DNA of 64,000 nt from Dissophora ornata (lineage: Eukaryota; Mortierellomycota; Mortierellomycetes; Mortierellales; Mortierellaceae). Position numbers and translations under genes: made by a program. The DNA is taken from positions 1 through 64,000 of the forward strand of contig MU616644.1 of assembly GCA_025201705.1 (NCBI GenBank). Reading direction: 5' to 3'. This document shows, one piece after another, positions 46,370-57,996 of the stretch. The notes under the pieces are model-generated. The model saw nothing but the letters and a program-made list of their open reading frames with translations, had not been told where the DNA came from and did no database searches. The first letter of the stretch is position 1. Each line of letters opens with the position of its first letter.

Positions 46370-46897
46370 CCGCTTTATTGCATTGTCTATAACGAGCACA
46401 TGAGGGTCGCCCAGAACCCTGCCAACAGGCCCTTTGTCGAATGGCTGCTGCGCATTGGAGAGCCAACAGTCTCCTCCGGTACAACTACCGACTATGGCAA
46501 GATCCCTGACGAGTGCCTCTTTCAGCCACCGGATCTTATCAGGGCTAACAACTCTCCCGCCAAGGGGATATATCCCAACATTGAAACTACTGGAATCCAG
46601 GCAAACCTCTTTAACGCCTTCGATAATCAGGCCACAAAGATGCTCCATGGCGGCAAAGTAAAAATTCATTTCGCCCAAGACTCCGTTCCTGATCCCAAGG
46701 ACGCAGTCAGATACAGCGCCGAGTATCTACATCCTCACTCCAGGTGCCGAATCTCTTTGACGACTGTCAGTCGCTCTCTCATCGCCAGTGAGTTCGACGT
46801 GAGATGGCAGGAGCTATGTCATACTTATGGCGATAACGATGGAAGTGTCAGTGAGTACCTTCAGTGGCTCTATGACGATCGTTTCCGGTGGGCCTAG
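46370..46897 (+). mobile_element. Pif1/Helitron-type helicase remnant
   Basis: An open frame with C-terminal parts of a Pif1-like helicase of the kind carried by Helitrons. It has HMRVAQ..FVEWLLRIGEP (motif after the SF1 core: L-x-x-NMR...WLLxIG), PPDLIRAN...YPNI, FDNQATKMLHGG and a DSVPDPKDAVRYSAEYLH block, which aligns to the family pattern YxSxDSV-D-x-x-D-x-x-YPxEFLN. The N-terminal Walker A/B part is absent, and the frame ends in a TAG soon after, before the LPPHKLxLKxGxPVMLLRN motif. The first ATG in frame is 46400. I read it as a degraded fragment, not a working helicase. The family assignment is from memory of Helitron proteins. Confidence 0.65.
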
Positions 46898-46927
46898 GCT
46901 TGGGTGCGTACCTCTTTCACGGCAGGG

Positions 46928-48164
46928 ATGGAGACAACCCAGCACGTCGAGAAAACTCGCCATCTGCTGAAGATGCTAGAACTCAACAGTAAAGCACCGC
47001 TGATCGACGTCCTCAATGCCGCCAGCTCAAGGATCGAGTGCGAACTTTTCATGGCAAACCACACCAAGGATGCCGAGGGCAAGAAGGCACAGGCAGAGGG
47101 GGCTGCACGCAGCCTGAGCCCTGACCTGACAGCAACCATGTTTCCCAAGGTCGTGCAGGTGAACAACGATATGTTGGGAGAGTTTGCATGCAACAAGATG
47201 CGCAGAGAGATGGATTGGTCATTCGCCTATGACTTCAACCCTTCTGACTGCAATAAAACGACTTGGAAAGTGGATAACAGGACAAAAAGATGGGGTTCCT
47301 TTATTGCACACCTGCTAATTTATATGCGACTGGGCCTGTGGCTGAAGTCGTCTTATTTACATGCCTTGCGCCACCAATATAGCGCACTGACTACCAGGCG
47401 ATCCTGCAAAAGCACTGCCCAAGCACCAACAGCATGGTAAGGATATGCTGCGCGTTTCCTTCTACCTTTTTACCATCATAGTACGTCTGATTTTGATTGA
47501 AGCCATTTGCATAGATCGGTCGGACTGTGGGGCCCCTCCGCGAGCGTTCTTTGGAAACACTAGTCTCAAAACTGAACCCAGCCGAAATTATTGTGGTCCA
47601 TTCCATTCGCAACAAGATCCGCCGCACTCAGCAGGAGTTTGTCGTGGTCATGGTTGACCACTCGTATTTTGCACTTGCCTCTTGCGAGAAAACACGGGGA
47701 GTGTGTGCAGGCACTTCTTTTGCGTGATGCAAGGGGACAGCAGGTGCAAGGGTAGGATCAGCCTCGTTCTCAAGCGCTGGTTCAAGGAACAGCGGCAGGA
47801 TCTCAAAGACCTCGAGACGACAGTTGGTTCAGAGCTCCTAGTCGCGTACCCGCATTACATCGCCCCAACCAGGACCGATGATCACCCTGCCAGCACTTGC
47901 GCGAGGAATGTGCAAAAATTGTTATCTACAGAATCCTTGGCACCACGGTCAAGAAAGAAGGAGCGACTGAGGGAGAAGCGGTACGCAAATGTCACAGGGG
48001 TCGCGAAAGAGCTCGCCATCATGGGGACAGCTGATCCAGCAATCCATGATGAAGCGATGCAAACGCTCAACAGCCTCTCAATATCGCTGACAAGGAGACG
48101 GGGGCTAATGGGGCTACAGGACGCATCTGAAAACGAAGCAGGTCTTGGTGTCACCAACGACCCA
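46928..48164 (+). CDS. Unrecognised ORF cluster, possibly multi-exon or decayed
   Basis: Three stretches of good coding-like character lie in order on the plus strand. The first, 46928-47440, contains LLKMLELNSKAPLIDVLNAA. The second, about 47509-47719, is in another frame and contains LVSKLNPAEIIVVHSIRNK. The third, about 47727-48164, contains SLVLKRWFKEQRQDLKDLE and MQTLNSLSISLTRRR. Candidate GT..AG pairs exist between them: GTAAGG at 47439 with TTGCATAG before ATCGG at 47515, and a GTG donor near 47700 with ACAG at 47750. They could therefore be exons. No motif is recognised; I looked for transposase, TnpB/Fanzor zinc ribbon and reverse transcriptase signatures without success. The last frame is cut by an inserted 191-bp element that supplies the TGA at 48165. 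Confidence 0.4.
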
Positions 48165-48355
48165 TGAGGTTGGGTACTGTCCTTGTGGTGGGTGACTGGA
48201 GGACCATGAAGGCGAGATCTGTCCAGGATCCACACTTTACCCTCACGACGTGGACCGCACGTTACTACAGAGCCTGCTGGGAATGAGGCACCTGGGAACC
48301 ATGGAGAGGATGGGGAGGATAGAGTTTTGGTAGATGTCTTCAAATAAAAAAAAAA
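48165..48355 (+). mobile_element. SINE-like retroposed insertion with 17-bp target-site duplication
   Basis: GTGTCACCAACGACCCA occurs exactly at 48148-48164 and 48356-48372. The 191 bp between end with CAAATAAAAAAAAAA, directly against the second copy. Direct repeats of this length plus a 3' A-tail are the hallmark of LINE-driven retroposition. No coding frame or convincing Pol III A/B boxes were found in the insert, so its source is unknown. Confidence 0.7.
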
Positions 48356-48417
48356 GTGTCACCAACGACCCACTTGTAGTGAAGCAAATAGTTCCATCCA
48401 GATCAAAGAGACCTTGA

Positions 48418-48514
48418 ACAATAAACGAGTGCTTTTTCATTTTTTTTTAACGGGGCCCTTCAGACTACCCTCGCGATAATATGGCGCTCGCCTCCCAGGG
48501 AACAAAAAAAAAAG
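48418..48514. other. Short unassigned stretch
   Basis: T- and A-rich runs, no gene seen. Confidence 0.5.
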
Positions 48515-49012
48515 AATAATATATTCTTACCCCCCCGTGAGCATCTTATTCTTACGGGGGTCATCAACTCCTGCACTAAGTCCATGTAAACGTTCCCAAT
48601 CTTTGAACGTCAATTGCGCAACAACTATTTATGCTACTCCCTACTCTTCTTAATATATTTCTTTTGCCCATCTCCATGCCTATCTTCTCATGTAGTTCAC
48701 TTCTTTTTTTCNNNNNNNNNNNNNNNNNNNNNNNNNNNNNNNNNNNNNNNNNNNNNNNNNNNNNNNNNNNNNNNNNNNNNNNNNNNNNNNNNNNNNNNNN
48801 NNNNNNNNNNNNNNNNGAAAAAAAGAAGTGAACTACATGAGAAGATAGGCATGGAGATGGGCAAAAGAAATATATTAAGAAGAGTAGGGAGTAGCATAAA
48901 TAGTTGTTGCGCAATTGACGTTCAAAGATTGGGAACGTTTACATGGACTTAGTGCAGGAGTTGATGACCCCCGTCAGAATAAGATGCTCACGGGGGGTAA
49001 GAATACATTATT
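48515..49012. repeat. Large palindrome, ~196-bp arms around an assembly gap
   Basis: The left arm 48515-48711 and the right arm 48817-49012 are almost perfect reverse complements. I see only about three differences: one base near the outer end, one fewer C in a run and one T/G. A 105-base N-run lies exactly between them. The outer parts carry ATTCTTACCCCCC(C)GTGAG blocks. The arms have no coding signal. The structure could be a TIR element (MITE or foldback) or an assembly artefact around a hairpin. Confidence 0.9.
48712..48816. other. Assembly gap (N-run, 105 bases)
   Basis: All bases are N. The true length and content of the palindrome centre are unknown. Confidence 1.
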
Positions 49013-49137
49013 CCCAAAAAAATGCTCTTACCAGGGGTGAGAATAACCGGCTCACCCCTGAGATAACAAAACTATGGTAAGTCTCACAAGGGGTTTCTTC
49101 CCAAAAGTAAAAAGGAGAAGAGTGGGAGGCCGATAAA

Positions 49138-49209
49138 GCCCAACGCGGGGATCGAACCCGCAACCTTCAGATTAGAAGTCTGATGCTCTACCGATTGAGC
49201 TAGCCGGGC
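49138..49209 (-). tRNA. tRNA-Arg (anticodon TCT)
   Basis: The minus strand folds as a 72-nt cloverleaf: acceptor GCCCGGC/GTTGGGC (with two G-T pairs), D-arm TAGCTCAATCGGTAGAGCA, anticodon stem TCAGA/TCTGA with loop CTTCTAA, and T-arm GCGGG-TTCGATC-CCCGC. The loop gives anticodon TCT, reading AGA. There is no intron. A T-run (TTTTT on the minus strand, about 49110-49115) follows as a Pol III terminator. Confidence 0.95.
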
Positions 49210-49210
49210 T

Positions 49211-49272
49211 AATTTCGAAAGTCGACATTTTCCATGACATGTATATTGTCATGGAAATCGACTCGAAAATTT
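49211..49272. repeat. 62-bp imperfect palindrome beside tRNA-Arg
   Basis: TTTCCATGACA and TGTCATGGAAA face each other around TGTATAT. The outer AATTTCGAAAGTCGA and TCGACTCGAAAATT also pair with one or two mismatches. It sits directly 5' of the tRNA gene. Confidence 0.75.
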
Positions 49273-49490
49273 AAACGCAGTCACTATTTTCCCCAAATTT
49301 ACCAATTTTGGGGCCCCCGGTGAATGACGATCGACAAGATCATCGTCGCGAACGCCTGCTGTATCCCTCTCCATTCCCCGCTCTTCCCTTTGTCATTTTG
49401 CCCTCCCGCCCTCCCCACTCTTTCGCCGTTCGTTGCCTTCCATTCCCTGGAAACAGCTGTTGGAGCCTTGTCTATTACCCATTTACAGCG

Positions 49491-51263
49491 ATGCCAGCGC
49501 ATTCTTCAGCACAGGCTATTTGCACCAGGATCCTGATCCGGGCTCGATCTAGGACAGCACTTGCCAGACGTCACCAATCGACCTTCAGTTTCTTTTCCCG
49601 CAATCAGGACTCTCCAGCGTCAGTCCTGTCCACCAAGCCAACTCGTCTCGATGCCTCAGAAACCACCACTTCGTCAGCAACCTATCTTCCTCGCTACCCT
49701 AACGGTCTCAAAACCTCTTCTTCATTCGCCAACGCCGCCCCTCTCTTGGCTGCGATCCAGAACAAGGACCAAGATACGGCATGGATGGTCTATTCTGTCC
49801 TAAGCCGTGCGGGCCAATTGTCAACGCTGCTTCCTATCCATCACTCGCTCCTGCTCCAGAACATTCGGCCTCAGCTCTCGTATCGTTTCACACCAGAGAT
49901 GGCTGCATCCCTAACAGAGCGATTTGAGCAGGTGTGGACAGGGATGCTACAGTGTCATATCCAACCGGACATGAATGATTATATGGCACGACTCGAACTT
50001 GCAGTCGCGACGTGGCAGTATCAAATGGTCGATCAGACTTGGGCAGAGATGCGGGAGAAAGCAGGGTTGTCTACTGCTTCTGCCGCGGCGGCAAGCGAGA
50101 CCAGTAGTAGTGGCAATGGCAGTAGCGTCAGTGTTGGATCGGTGATTCAACCAACACTTTACACATACAACTTGATCTTGCAGTCGTGTGTCCAGAGAAA
50201 GAACATTGGCCTGGCAATGGAGACGATCACATTGATGAGGCGAGCGGGGGTCAAGCCCGATAATGCTAGTTGGGACTTTGTGCTGCAGATCCATACTGCG
50301 ATGAAGAATTGGCCAGCACTCGAGTCAACGTTTCGGTCAGCATTTGTGACGACAGCGATGACGGCAAGTTCAGGGGCGTATTCTCAACAACAGCAGTCGC
50401 AGCAGCAAAATACTTATAACCCGCCGTTGGCGTCGGAGCTGATGACAATCCCCCTTGGCCAACATGCGCGATCACTACACGGAGGTGCTATAATACCATC
50501 CAACAATGGCAATCGCTTCAAGGAAAAGCTGATTCCGACGCTAGAGAATGTTCACACGCTGTTTTCGTACTACGCTTATACCCAGGACCTGGAGGATTTG
50601 CGGCACATGTTTGATAGTCATGTGCGACTGTTTGGACTGGTGCTGACGACCAGGACCTACAACGAGATGATCAAGTTTGCGTTCTTGGCGAAGCGGGATC
50701 GCGATGCTCTGGATTTGTTCCGTGAATTGGTGCAGATTGGACAGAATTTGGACAAGATGCAAAGCAAAACCACCGGTCATAATAATGACGCTGTGGATCA
50801 TTACAACGGCGCATCGGTCGATTTTGATGCATCGTCAACGTCACAAGAAGATCAACACCGTCATCATGGTCAGTCAAAAGCAGCACCGATAAAGATGCAA
50901 GCCTGCGGACCGAATTGGGATACATTTAAGATCTTGATCAACAATGAGCTGATTGACGCCAGGAACCGGTGGGGCCGTGCATGGAAGTGGATCCAAGTCA
51001 TGCAAGAAGCATATGGACTTGAACCCAGTGACCGGATGTATCGGAGGACTCTTGCAGCGATGAGGCGTAGCAGAGGTGGCAGAGGTGCGGATGAGACGAC
51101 GATTAAGGCGCTGCAGGATAATTGGGACCAAGTGCGCATTCGTCGCGAGGCGCGGATTCGTGCAGGCACGAGTGTAAACGCTAGAGTTGCGGGAAATGAC
51201 GACGACGATGAAGATGACGAGGATGAGCACGAAGAGCTGGTGCAGGTGACGAGCAGCTCATAG
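49491..51263 (+). CDS. Pentatricopeptide-repeat (PPR) protein, probably mitochondrial
   Basis: A single-exon frame of 590 residues from ATG 49491. An upstream extension of the frame has only a TTG, so the ATG was preferred. The N terminus (AQAICTRILIRARSRTALARRHQSTFSFF) is Arg-rich without acids, like a mitochondrial presequence. PPR-type helix pairs are visible: PTLYTYNLILQSCVQRKNIGLAMETITLMRRAGVKPDNASWDFVLQIH and later TRTYNEMIKFAFLAKRDRDALDLFREL, with further weaker units. PPR proteins bind organellar RNA and act in its processing, stability or translation. A Ser/Gly-rich linker and a poly-Gln linker separate the repeats, and the C terminus is Asp/Glu-rich. The RNA target is unknown. It starts ~280 bp from the divergent tRNA-Arg gene. 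Confidence 0.85.
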   Translation: MPAHSSAQAICTRILIRARSRTALARRHQSTFSFFSRNQDSPASVLSTKPTRLDASETTTSSATYLPRYPNGLKTSSSFANAAPLLAAIQNKDQDTAWMVYSVLSRAGQLSTLLPIHHSLLLQNIRPQLSYRFTPEMAASLTERFEQVWTGMLQCHIQPDMNDYMARLELAVATWQYQMVDQTWAEMREKAGLSTASAAAASETSSSGNGSSVSVGSVIQPTLYTYNLILQSCVQRKNIGLAMETITLMRRAGVKPDNASWDFVLQIHTAMKNWPALESTFRSAFVTTAMTASSGAYSQQQQSQQQNTYNPPLASELMTIPLGQHARSLHGGAIIPSNNGNRFKEKLIPTLENVHTLFSYYAYTQDLEDLRHMFDSHVRLFGLVLTTRTYNEMIKFAFLAKRDRDALDLFRELVQIGQNLDKMQSKTTGHNNDAVDHYNGASVDFDASSTSQEDQHRHHGQSKAAPIKMQACGPNWDTFKILINNELIDARNRWGRAWKWIQVMQEAYGLEPSDRMYRRTLAAMRRSRGGRGADETTIKALQDNWDQVRIRREARIRAGTSVNARVAGNDDDDEDDEDEHEELVQVTSSS

Positions 51264-51997
51264 ACTATCGGAAAGTTAAATTAAACGATTGCAGGTGCAT
51301 ATACTTTGCCGCCAATTCGTATAATGTTCACGTATCTTCATGCAAGCTCTTCATTTTCTGCCAGACTTTTGCTGGCGTCCTTTGTTACGACAGTTGACGC
51401 CCTAATCGCCCATGATAGTCTGAAACATTATATCTTGAATATATTGCTTCACCAATGCTCACTATTGTTTCCCTGCAACTGACTGCTGCACCCGCTCTAC
51501 CGCTTTCCCTTTTCTTTTGCACATCATGTATCGGCAGAAGGTGCGTTTCAGTTCAATCACCCTGGGTTATTTCTCATCGTTCAGTTGATAGATCAACAGG
51601 CTTAATAACGCAGCGAGAGCAAGGCCAAAACTATATGTAAGAAACTACCATAGTCTTGTCCCTTCTCGCAATGAAGGTGTCCACCTACTCAATATAAGCA
51701 TTCGTGTTCTCATGAGCTAACCCGGTGGGCCCACGCAACTATTGCCACTCCTCGTCAGGGTGTCGTTACTCGGTCATAATGTCCTTCGCCGCGCAAAAGC
51801 GATTGAGTCCCGCCGATTGAAGACAATCCCCGTTGGTGAACTTCCAGGTCAGGGAACAAATAACTGTCCTTTACTCGCTCGTCCGCGACCTTGTAGATTT
51901 CACTTTTTTTTTTCGACCTTGTAGATTTCACGTACAAAAGGCATTGGTCACGTGATAAGAAGTGGCTATATGTATGATTAAGAAGATGTATCAGCAA
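51264..51997. other. Intergenic, no gene recognised
   Basis: The 3' flank of the PPR gene and 5' flank of tRNA-Ser. A TTCACTTTTTTTTTTCGACCTTGTAGATT stretch includes a short direct repeat (GACCTTGTAGATTTCAC, 51888 and 51916). Confidence 0.55.
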
Positions 51998-52078
51998 GTC
52001 AGCTTGGCCGAGTGGTTAAGGCGTATGACTTGAAATCATATGGGATCTCCCGCGCAGGTTCAAACCCTGCAGCTGACG
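51998..52078 (+). tRNA. tRNA-Ser (anticodon TGA)
   Basis: A class II cloverleaf: acceptor GTCAGCT/AGCTGAC, D-arm GGCCGAGTGGTTAAGGC, anticodon stem TATGA/TCATA around CTTGAAA (anticodon TGA, reading TCA), long variable arm GGGATCTCCC, and T-arm GCAGG-TTCAAAC-CCTGC. No intron. A TTTTT at ~52084 can terminate Pol III. Confidence 0.95.
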
Positions 52079-52158
52079 CGAAATTTTTGCACGCGTCTAC
52101 TATTACAAGCACTCGTGTGTGCCCGTGGCAACGCCCCGGGTGTCGTTTTTGTCTTTGG

Positions 52159-52602
52159 ATCAATCTATTTGACAACCCGGGTTGTTCGTTTTTATTCAAC
52201 AACCCAACATGTCCTGCGTGCTAAGTCCATGGATGATCAATTTTTTTTTAAAATCATATACATCGATATTTTTCGTTACATAGTCTTCGTTTTTTTGCAT
52301 CCACATCATTAGTATAGCCCGAACAACCGCCGAATGCCATCGCCAGCCAAAACTCGGTCTTCGTGGCCACCACACACACAAAAACTGGTATTTCCTATGA
52401 AATGCATCTTAAAAGTCGCTTTGAACAACGTAAGAGTGGTGCTCCATGAAAGAGGTGGCGAGAACAAGCACCATTTGGCCATTTGATGTAAACTTTAATG
52501 CGTTTTTCAAAAAAAGGATAAAAAAGTGCTTACATGAACTTAGCACGAAAACACGTTCGGTTGTTGAATGAAACGAACAAGCAGGGTTGTCAAATAGATT
52601 AA
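52159..52602. repeat. Inverted repeat pair (~70-bp arms) beside tRNA-Ser
   Basis: 52159-52231 (containing ATCTATTTGACAACCC, TTGTTCGTTT, ATTCAACAACC, GTGCTAAGT) is matched by the reverse complement of 52533-52602 with about 80-85% identity by eye. The ~300 bp between the arms include long T-runs and no gene. It may be a small non-autonomous element inserted about 80 bp from the tRNA 3' end. Confidence 0.65.
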
Positions 52603-52885
52603 CCCGATTTTTTGCAGGCTGGGAAATGGGGGAACTGTGTGCTCTATAAGGAATGTTGCTCGCTCCTGGGGTACAGGCGAGGCGATAGATATTCCTCTTC
52701 TGCAAACAAGACAGCTAAGACCGCTTAGGTTAATGAGGCGTGCTGATCGTCGCCTTTTTTTTATTGTAGCAGATGATGAAGAGTGAACAGCAAAAGAGGT
52801 CTGCGTTCTGATATACAAATATACATTGTCTCTACAGCGTTTTTATTTGTTGTGAGATTAAACAACAAGACGTCAATGAGATGCT

Positions 52886-55557
<2,672 letters not shown>

Positions 55558-55939
55558 AAGTGGTGCGTATGTTTCGGTGTGTATGTGTGTGTCTGTTGTG
55601 TGTGTATGTTGTGTGTGCGTGAATCAGGGCTGATGTTGGGATTGGGTGAATGCACGCAGGAATCATTCGTTGAACAAAAAAGGAGGAGATCGTGACCAAT
55701 CCCTTATACGTCTGTCTGTGACTGTGTAGCAGACGCGACCAAAGCTTCGCGTTTGTTTGTGTGCAGCGCGCTATTTGCGCTGCATTATTACGATCTTATT
55801 TGCAAGTAGGCACACGCGTGGCTACAGCAGACGCAGCAATGGACGGTGCTTCAAACGAGTTGGCCCCTGCCCTTCGAGCCCTGCCGTTCCGACTAGGCTC
55901 ACACCCAGAGCTCAGTCACAATGCTTCAATTGGCGCGGG

Positions 55940-55947
55940 TATAAAAG
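55940..55947 (+). promoter_or_regulatory. TATA box
   Basis: TATAAAAG, 132 bp before the ATG of the Ecl1-type gene, is a near-consensus match. Confidence 0.7.
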
Positions 55948-55965
55948 GGCGCTGAACTTTCCCCA

Positions 55966-56047
55966 TTCTCGTTCTTATTCTTATTCTTATTCTCATTCTC
56001 ATTCTCATTCTCGTTCTCATCCTCATCCCCATCCTCATCCCCTTCTC
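55966..56047 (+). repeat. Hexamer microsatellite in 5' leader
   Basis: Repeats of TTCTTA then TTCTCA and TCCTCA/TCCCCA form a nearly pure-pyrimidine leader of ~80 nt directly upstream of the start codon. Confidence 0.85.
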
Positions 56048-56078
56048 TCTTTCAACAAACACTATCCCTTCTCTTAAA

Positions 56079-56477
56079 ATGGACTCTGACTGGTGCCTCT
56101 TCTGCGAAAAACACGTCCAAGACCTTGGCGCCCTTTACTGCTCCAAGGAGTGTGCCAGAAAGGACAAGCTGATGGCCGTCACCTCCAAGCCCTCCTCGTT
56201 TTCTTCCTCGTCCCCCCCGTCGTCGACGTCTTCATCGCCTACCCTCACGCCCAGCACCAACTCGCTCTCGCTGAAGCGTCCTTCCCGCCTGACCATGACG
56301 GTGACCTACCCGTGCATGTTTCGGTCCTCAACCCTCGTCCCAGCTTCGATCTCCAGCCGTGGTGGCATCAGAAAAGACACGTTCTCGCCCTTTCCCGCTA
56401 TGACGGCGACCAGCATCCGATGTCTCCCATTGAGCCGCAGCGGCGTCCGCCGACAACCCTTGGCCTTGGACGGTTAG
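56079..56477 (+). CDS. Ecl1-family zinc protein (extender of lifespan type), C terminus uncertain
   Basis: The N terminus MDSDWCLFCEKHVQDLGALYCSKECARKDK carries the C-x2-C...C-x3-C pattern of the Ecl1 family. Members are short fungal proteins that bind zinc and promote entry to stationary phase and chronological survival in fission yeast. A Ser-rich region follows. The open frame is 132 residues to the stop at 56475-56477. After about residue 75 a second frame also looks protein-like (Pro/His/Arg-rich with PMSPIEPQRRPPTT), so an intron or a frame error cannot be excluded. A TATA box and a pyrimidine-hexamer leader support expression. No other domain is seen. Confidence 0.7.
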   Translation: MDSDWCLFCEKHVQDLGALYCSKECARKDKLMAVTSKPSSFSSSSPPSSTSSSPTLTPSTNSLSLKRPSRLTMTVTYPCMFRSSTLVPASISSRGGIRKDTFSPFPAMTATSIRCLPLSRSGVRRQPLALDG

Positions 56478-57996
56478 TCAGGGAAACAAGACCCTGTCTT
56501 CAACTTCAGACCCTCATTTCCAAGTTCATGCAGTCTAAAATGCACTTCTCCTCTTCCAGAACCCAAAAAAAAATCAGCAATTGCGTGTTTGATCGCAGAG
56601 ATCGTACGTTGATCGACTTGATATGCAATAGCAAGTCGTGTCTCAACGGTCCAACCTTCTGCTACATCACACTGGCTCCCACGTTCCACCTTACGCTCCT
56701 CTGCGAAATCTTATCGTTTTCATTTTCTTCGATCAAACTGTTCTCTTTGTTTCCGATTGCATACTGGCGCTACTGTCAATGACCCCTCTGATTTGAGTGG
56801 GGTTTGGACAACTTGCCCAGAAGGATTGTAATCCCGAACTTTTTTTTTTTCCTTTCAGAATTTTTTTTTTGCACAAAAAAACCCCCCCACTCTCCCTCAC
56901 GCAATGCTATTGTCGAGACTGCATAGAAACTCCAATTGATCGAAATAAAATAAGAAAAAAACCCCCGAGCACCTCATTGAAGTCGATGTTATTTGCATAA
57001 TGGTTACTGCGGTATAAACCCTGTCGGGGTTTGACAAAATGCCGCACAAGGGAAAAAAAAGAAGTCAAAAAAAGAAGTCAAAAAAAGAAGTCAAAAAAAG
57101 AAAAAGGCGCCGAATAAAGTGCTGCGGGAGTAAAATGGGGAAGTTTTCTGCGCACGTTCGATATTACCACTGAGTAACACATAAACATCGTCCATCCGTT
57201 CTTCACTTGCTCAATTGCTCTCGTAGCGCTAAGATCACTCACCTCGCGATAGCTCACGTTGTCTGGCAAGAACGACATTTTGTAGTGAGTTGGCTTGCTC
57301 CCCTTCATTGGACTTGCATCTACGCTTTATCATATTTGCCTAAAGAAAATGGGCGCAGGTTGATCACTGATGCAAAGGTGACTGCCATGGTTGGTTCAAA
57401 CACTGACCTCTGTCGCGCCCTCTCGCCAGCTCGCCCTCTTAGTAGTCATGCCAGTGTGGTTACTGAAAGGAAGAGATATCCCAGCCACATGCGGCTTTCT
57501 TAATGTTTCAAAATCCGAGCCTATCTACGTGGGCGCTCTGATAGACTGCTTATACCAAAAAGCAAGTATCTAGTAACTTGCAGCATACAAGAAGGAGGGA
57601 ATTACATCAAGAATCTGCGGTGTGAACGCAAACGTGAACAATCGCCAGTGCTTCAGGTCGAGACAACACTTAACGGTGGCACGCGTCACTCATCTTTCAT
57701 CTCAAGCGTCTCGGCGGCACTTAAAATAAATGGGATTAGGGGACCCCATGATTCATACTCGTCTCCTCCGAGCTGTTTGTTACTTTTTGCCTGGTCCGCT
57801 GGAAAATGTGGAATGTTGGTGGCAACATTTTATCTCCCATATCGAAATGCTCGCAGTCACGATCAGCCATTCAAGCCACGCTGCCGTGCGACAAGGCAGG
57901 CGGGGAGTCTAACCTTGTGCTCATCGACTACACACGGGCACACCTTACCTTAATCGAATCACCAACAGCGCGCGTTGCGATCGGGACTATTCGGAC
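56478..57996. other. Intergenic, low-complexity rich
   Basis: No gene recognised. It contains T- and A/C-runs near 56840-56890 and a 13-bp tandem repeat (57061-57099). The right end should hold the Mio promoter. Confidence 0.5.
57061..57099. repeat. 13-bp tandem repeat, three copies
   Basis: GAAGTCAAAAAAA occurs three times in a row, followed by further A-rich sequence. Confidence 0.95.

Larger units (their letters stand above)
55558..56078. other. Divergent promoter region with CT-hexamer leader
   Basis: Separates the checkpoint kinase (-) from the Ecl1-type gene (+). It has a TATA box at 55940 and a TTCTTA/TTCTCA repeat at 55966-56047 in the leader. A GT-rich stretch lies at ~55570-55620. 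Confidence 0.6.

Noticed and set aside
47509..48164. Possible TnpB/Fanzor-like nuclease
   Set aside because: No zinc-ribbon CxxC pairs and no RuvC-type DE..D pattern could be placed.
48576..48952. Identical 112-codon frames on both strands through the gap
   Set aside because: They are the two sides of the palindrome read through N bases, not genes.
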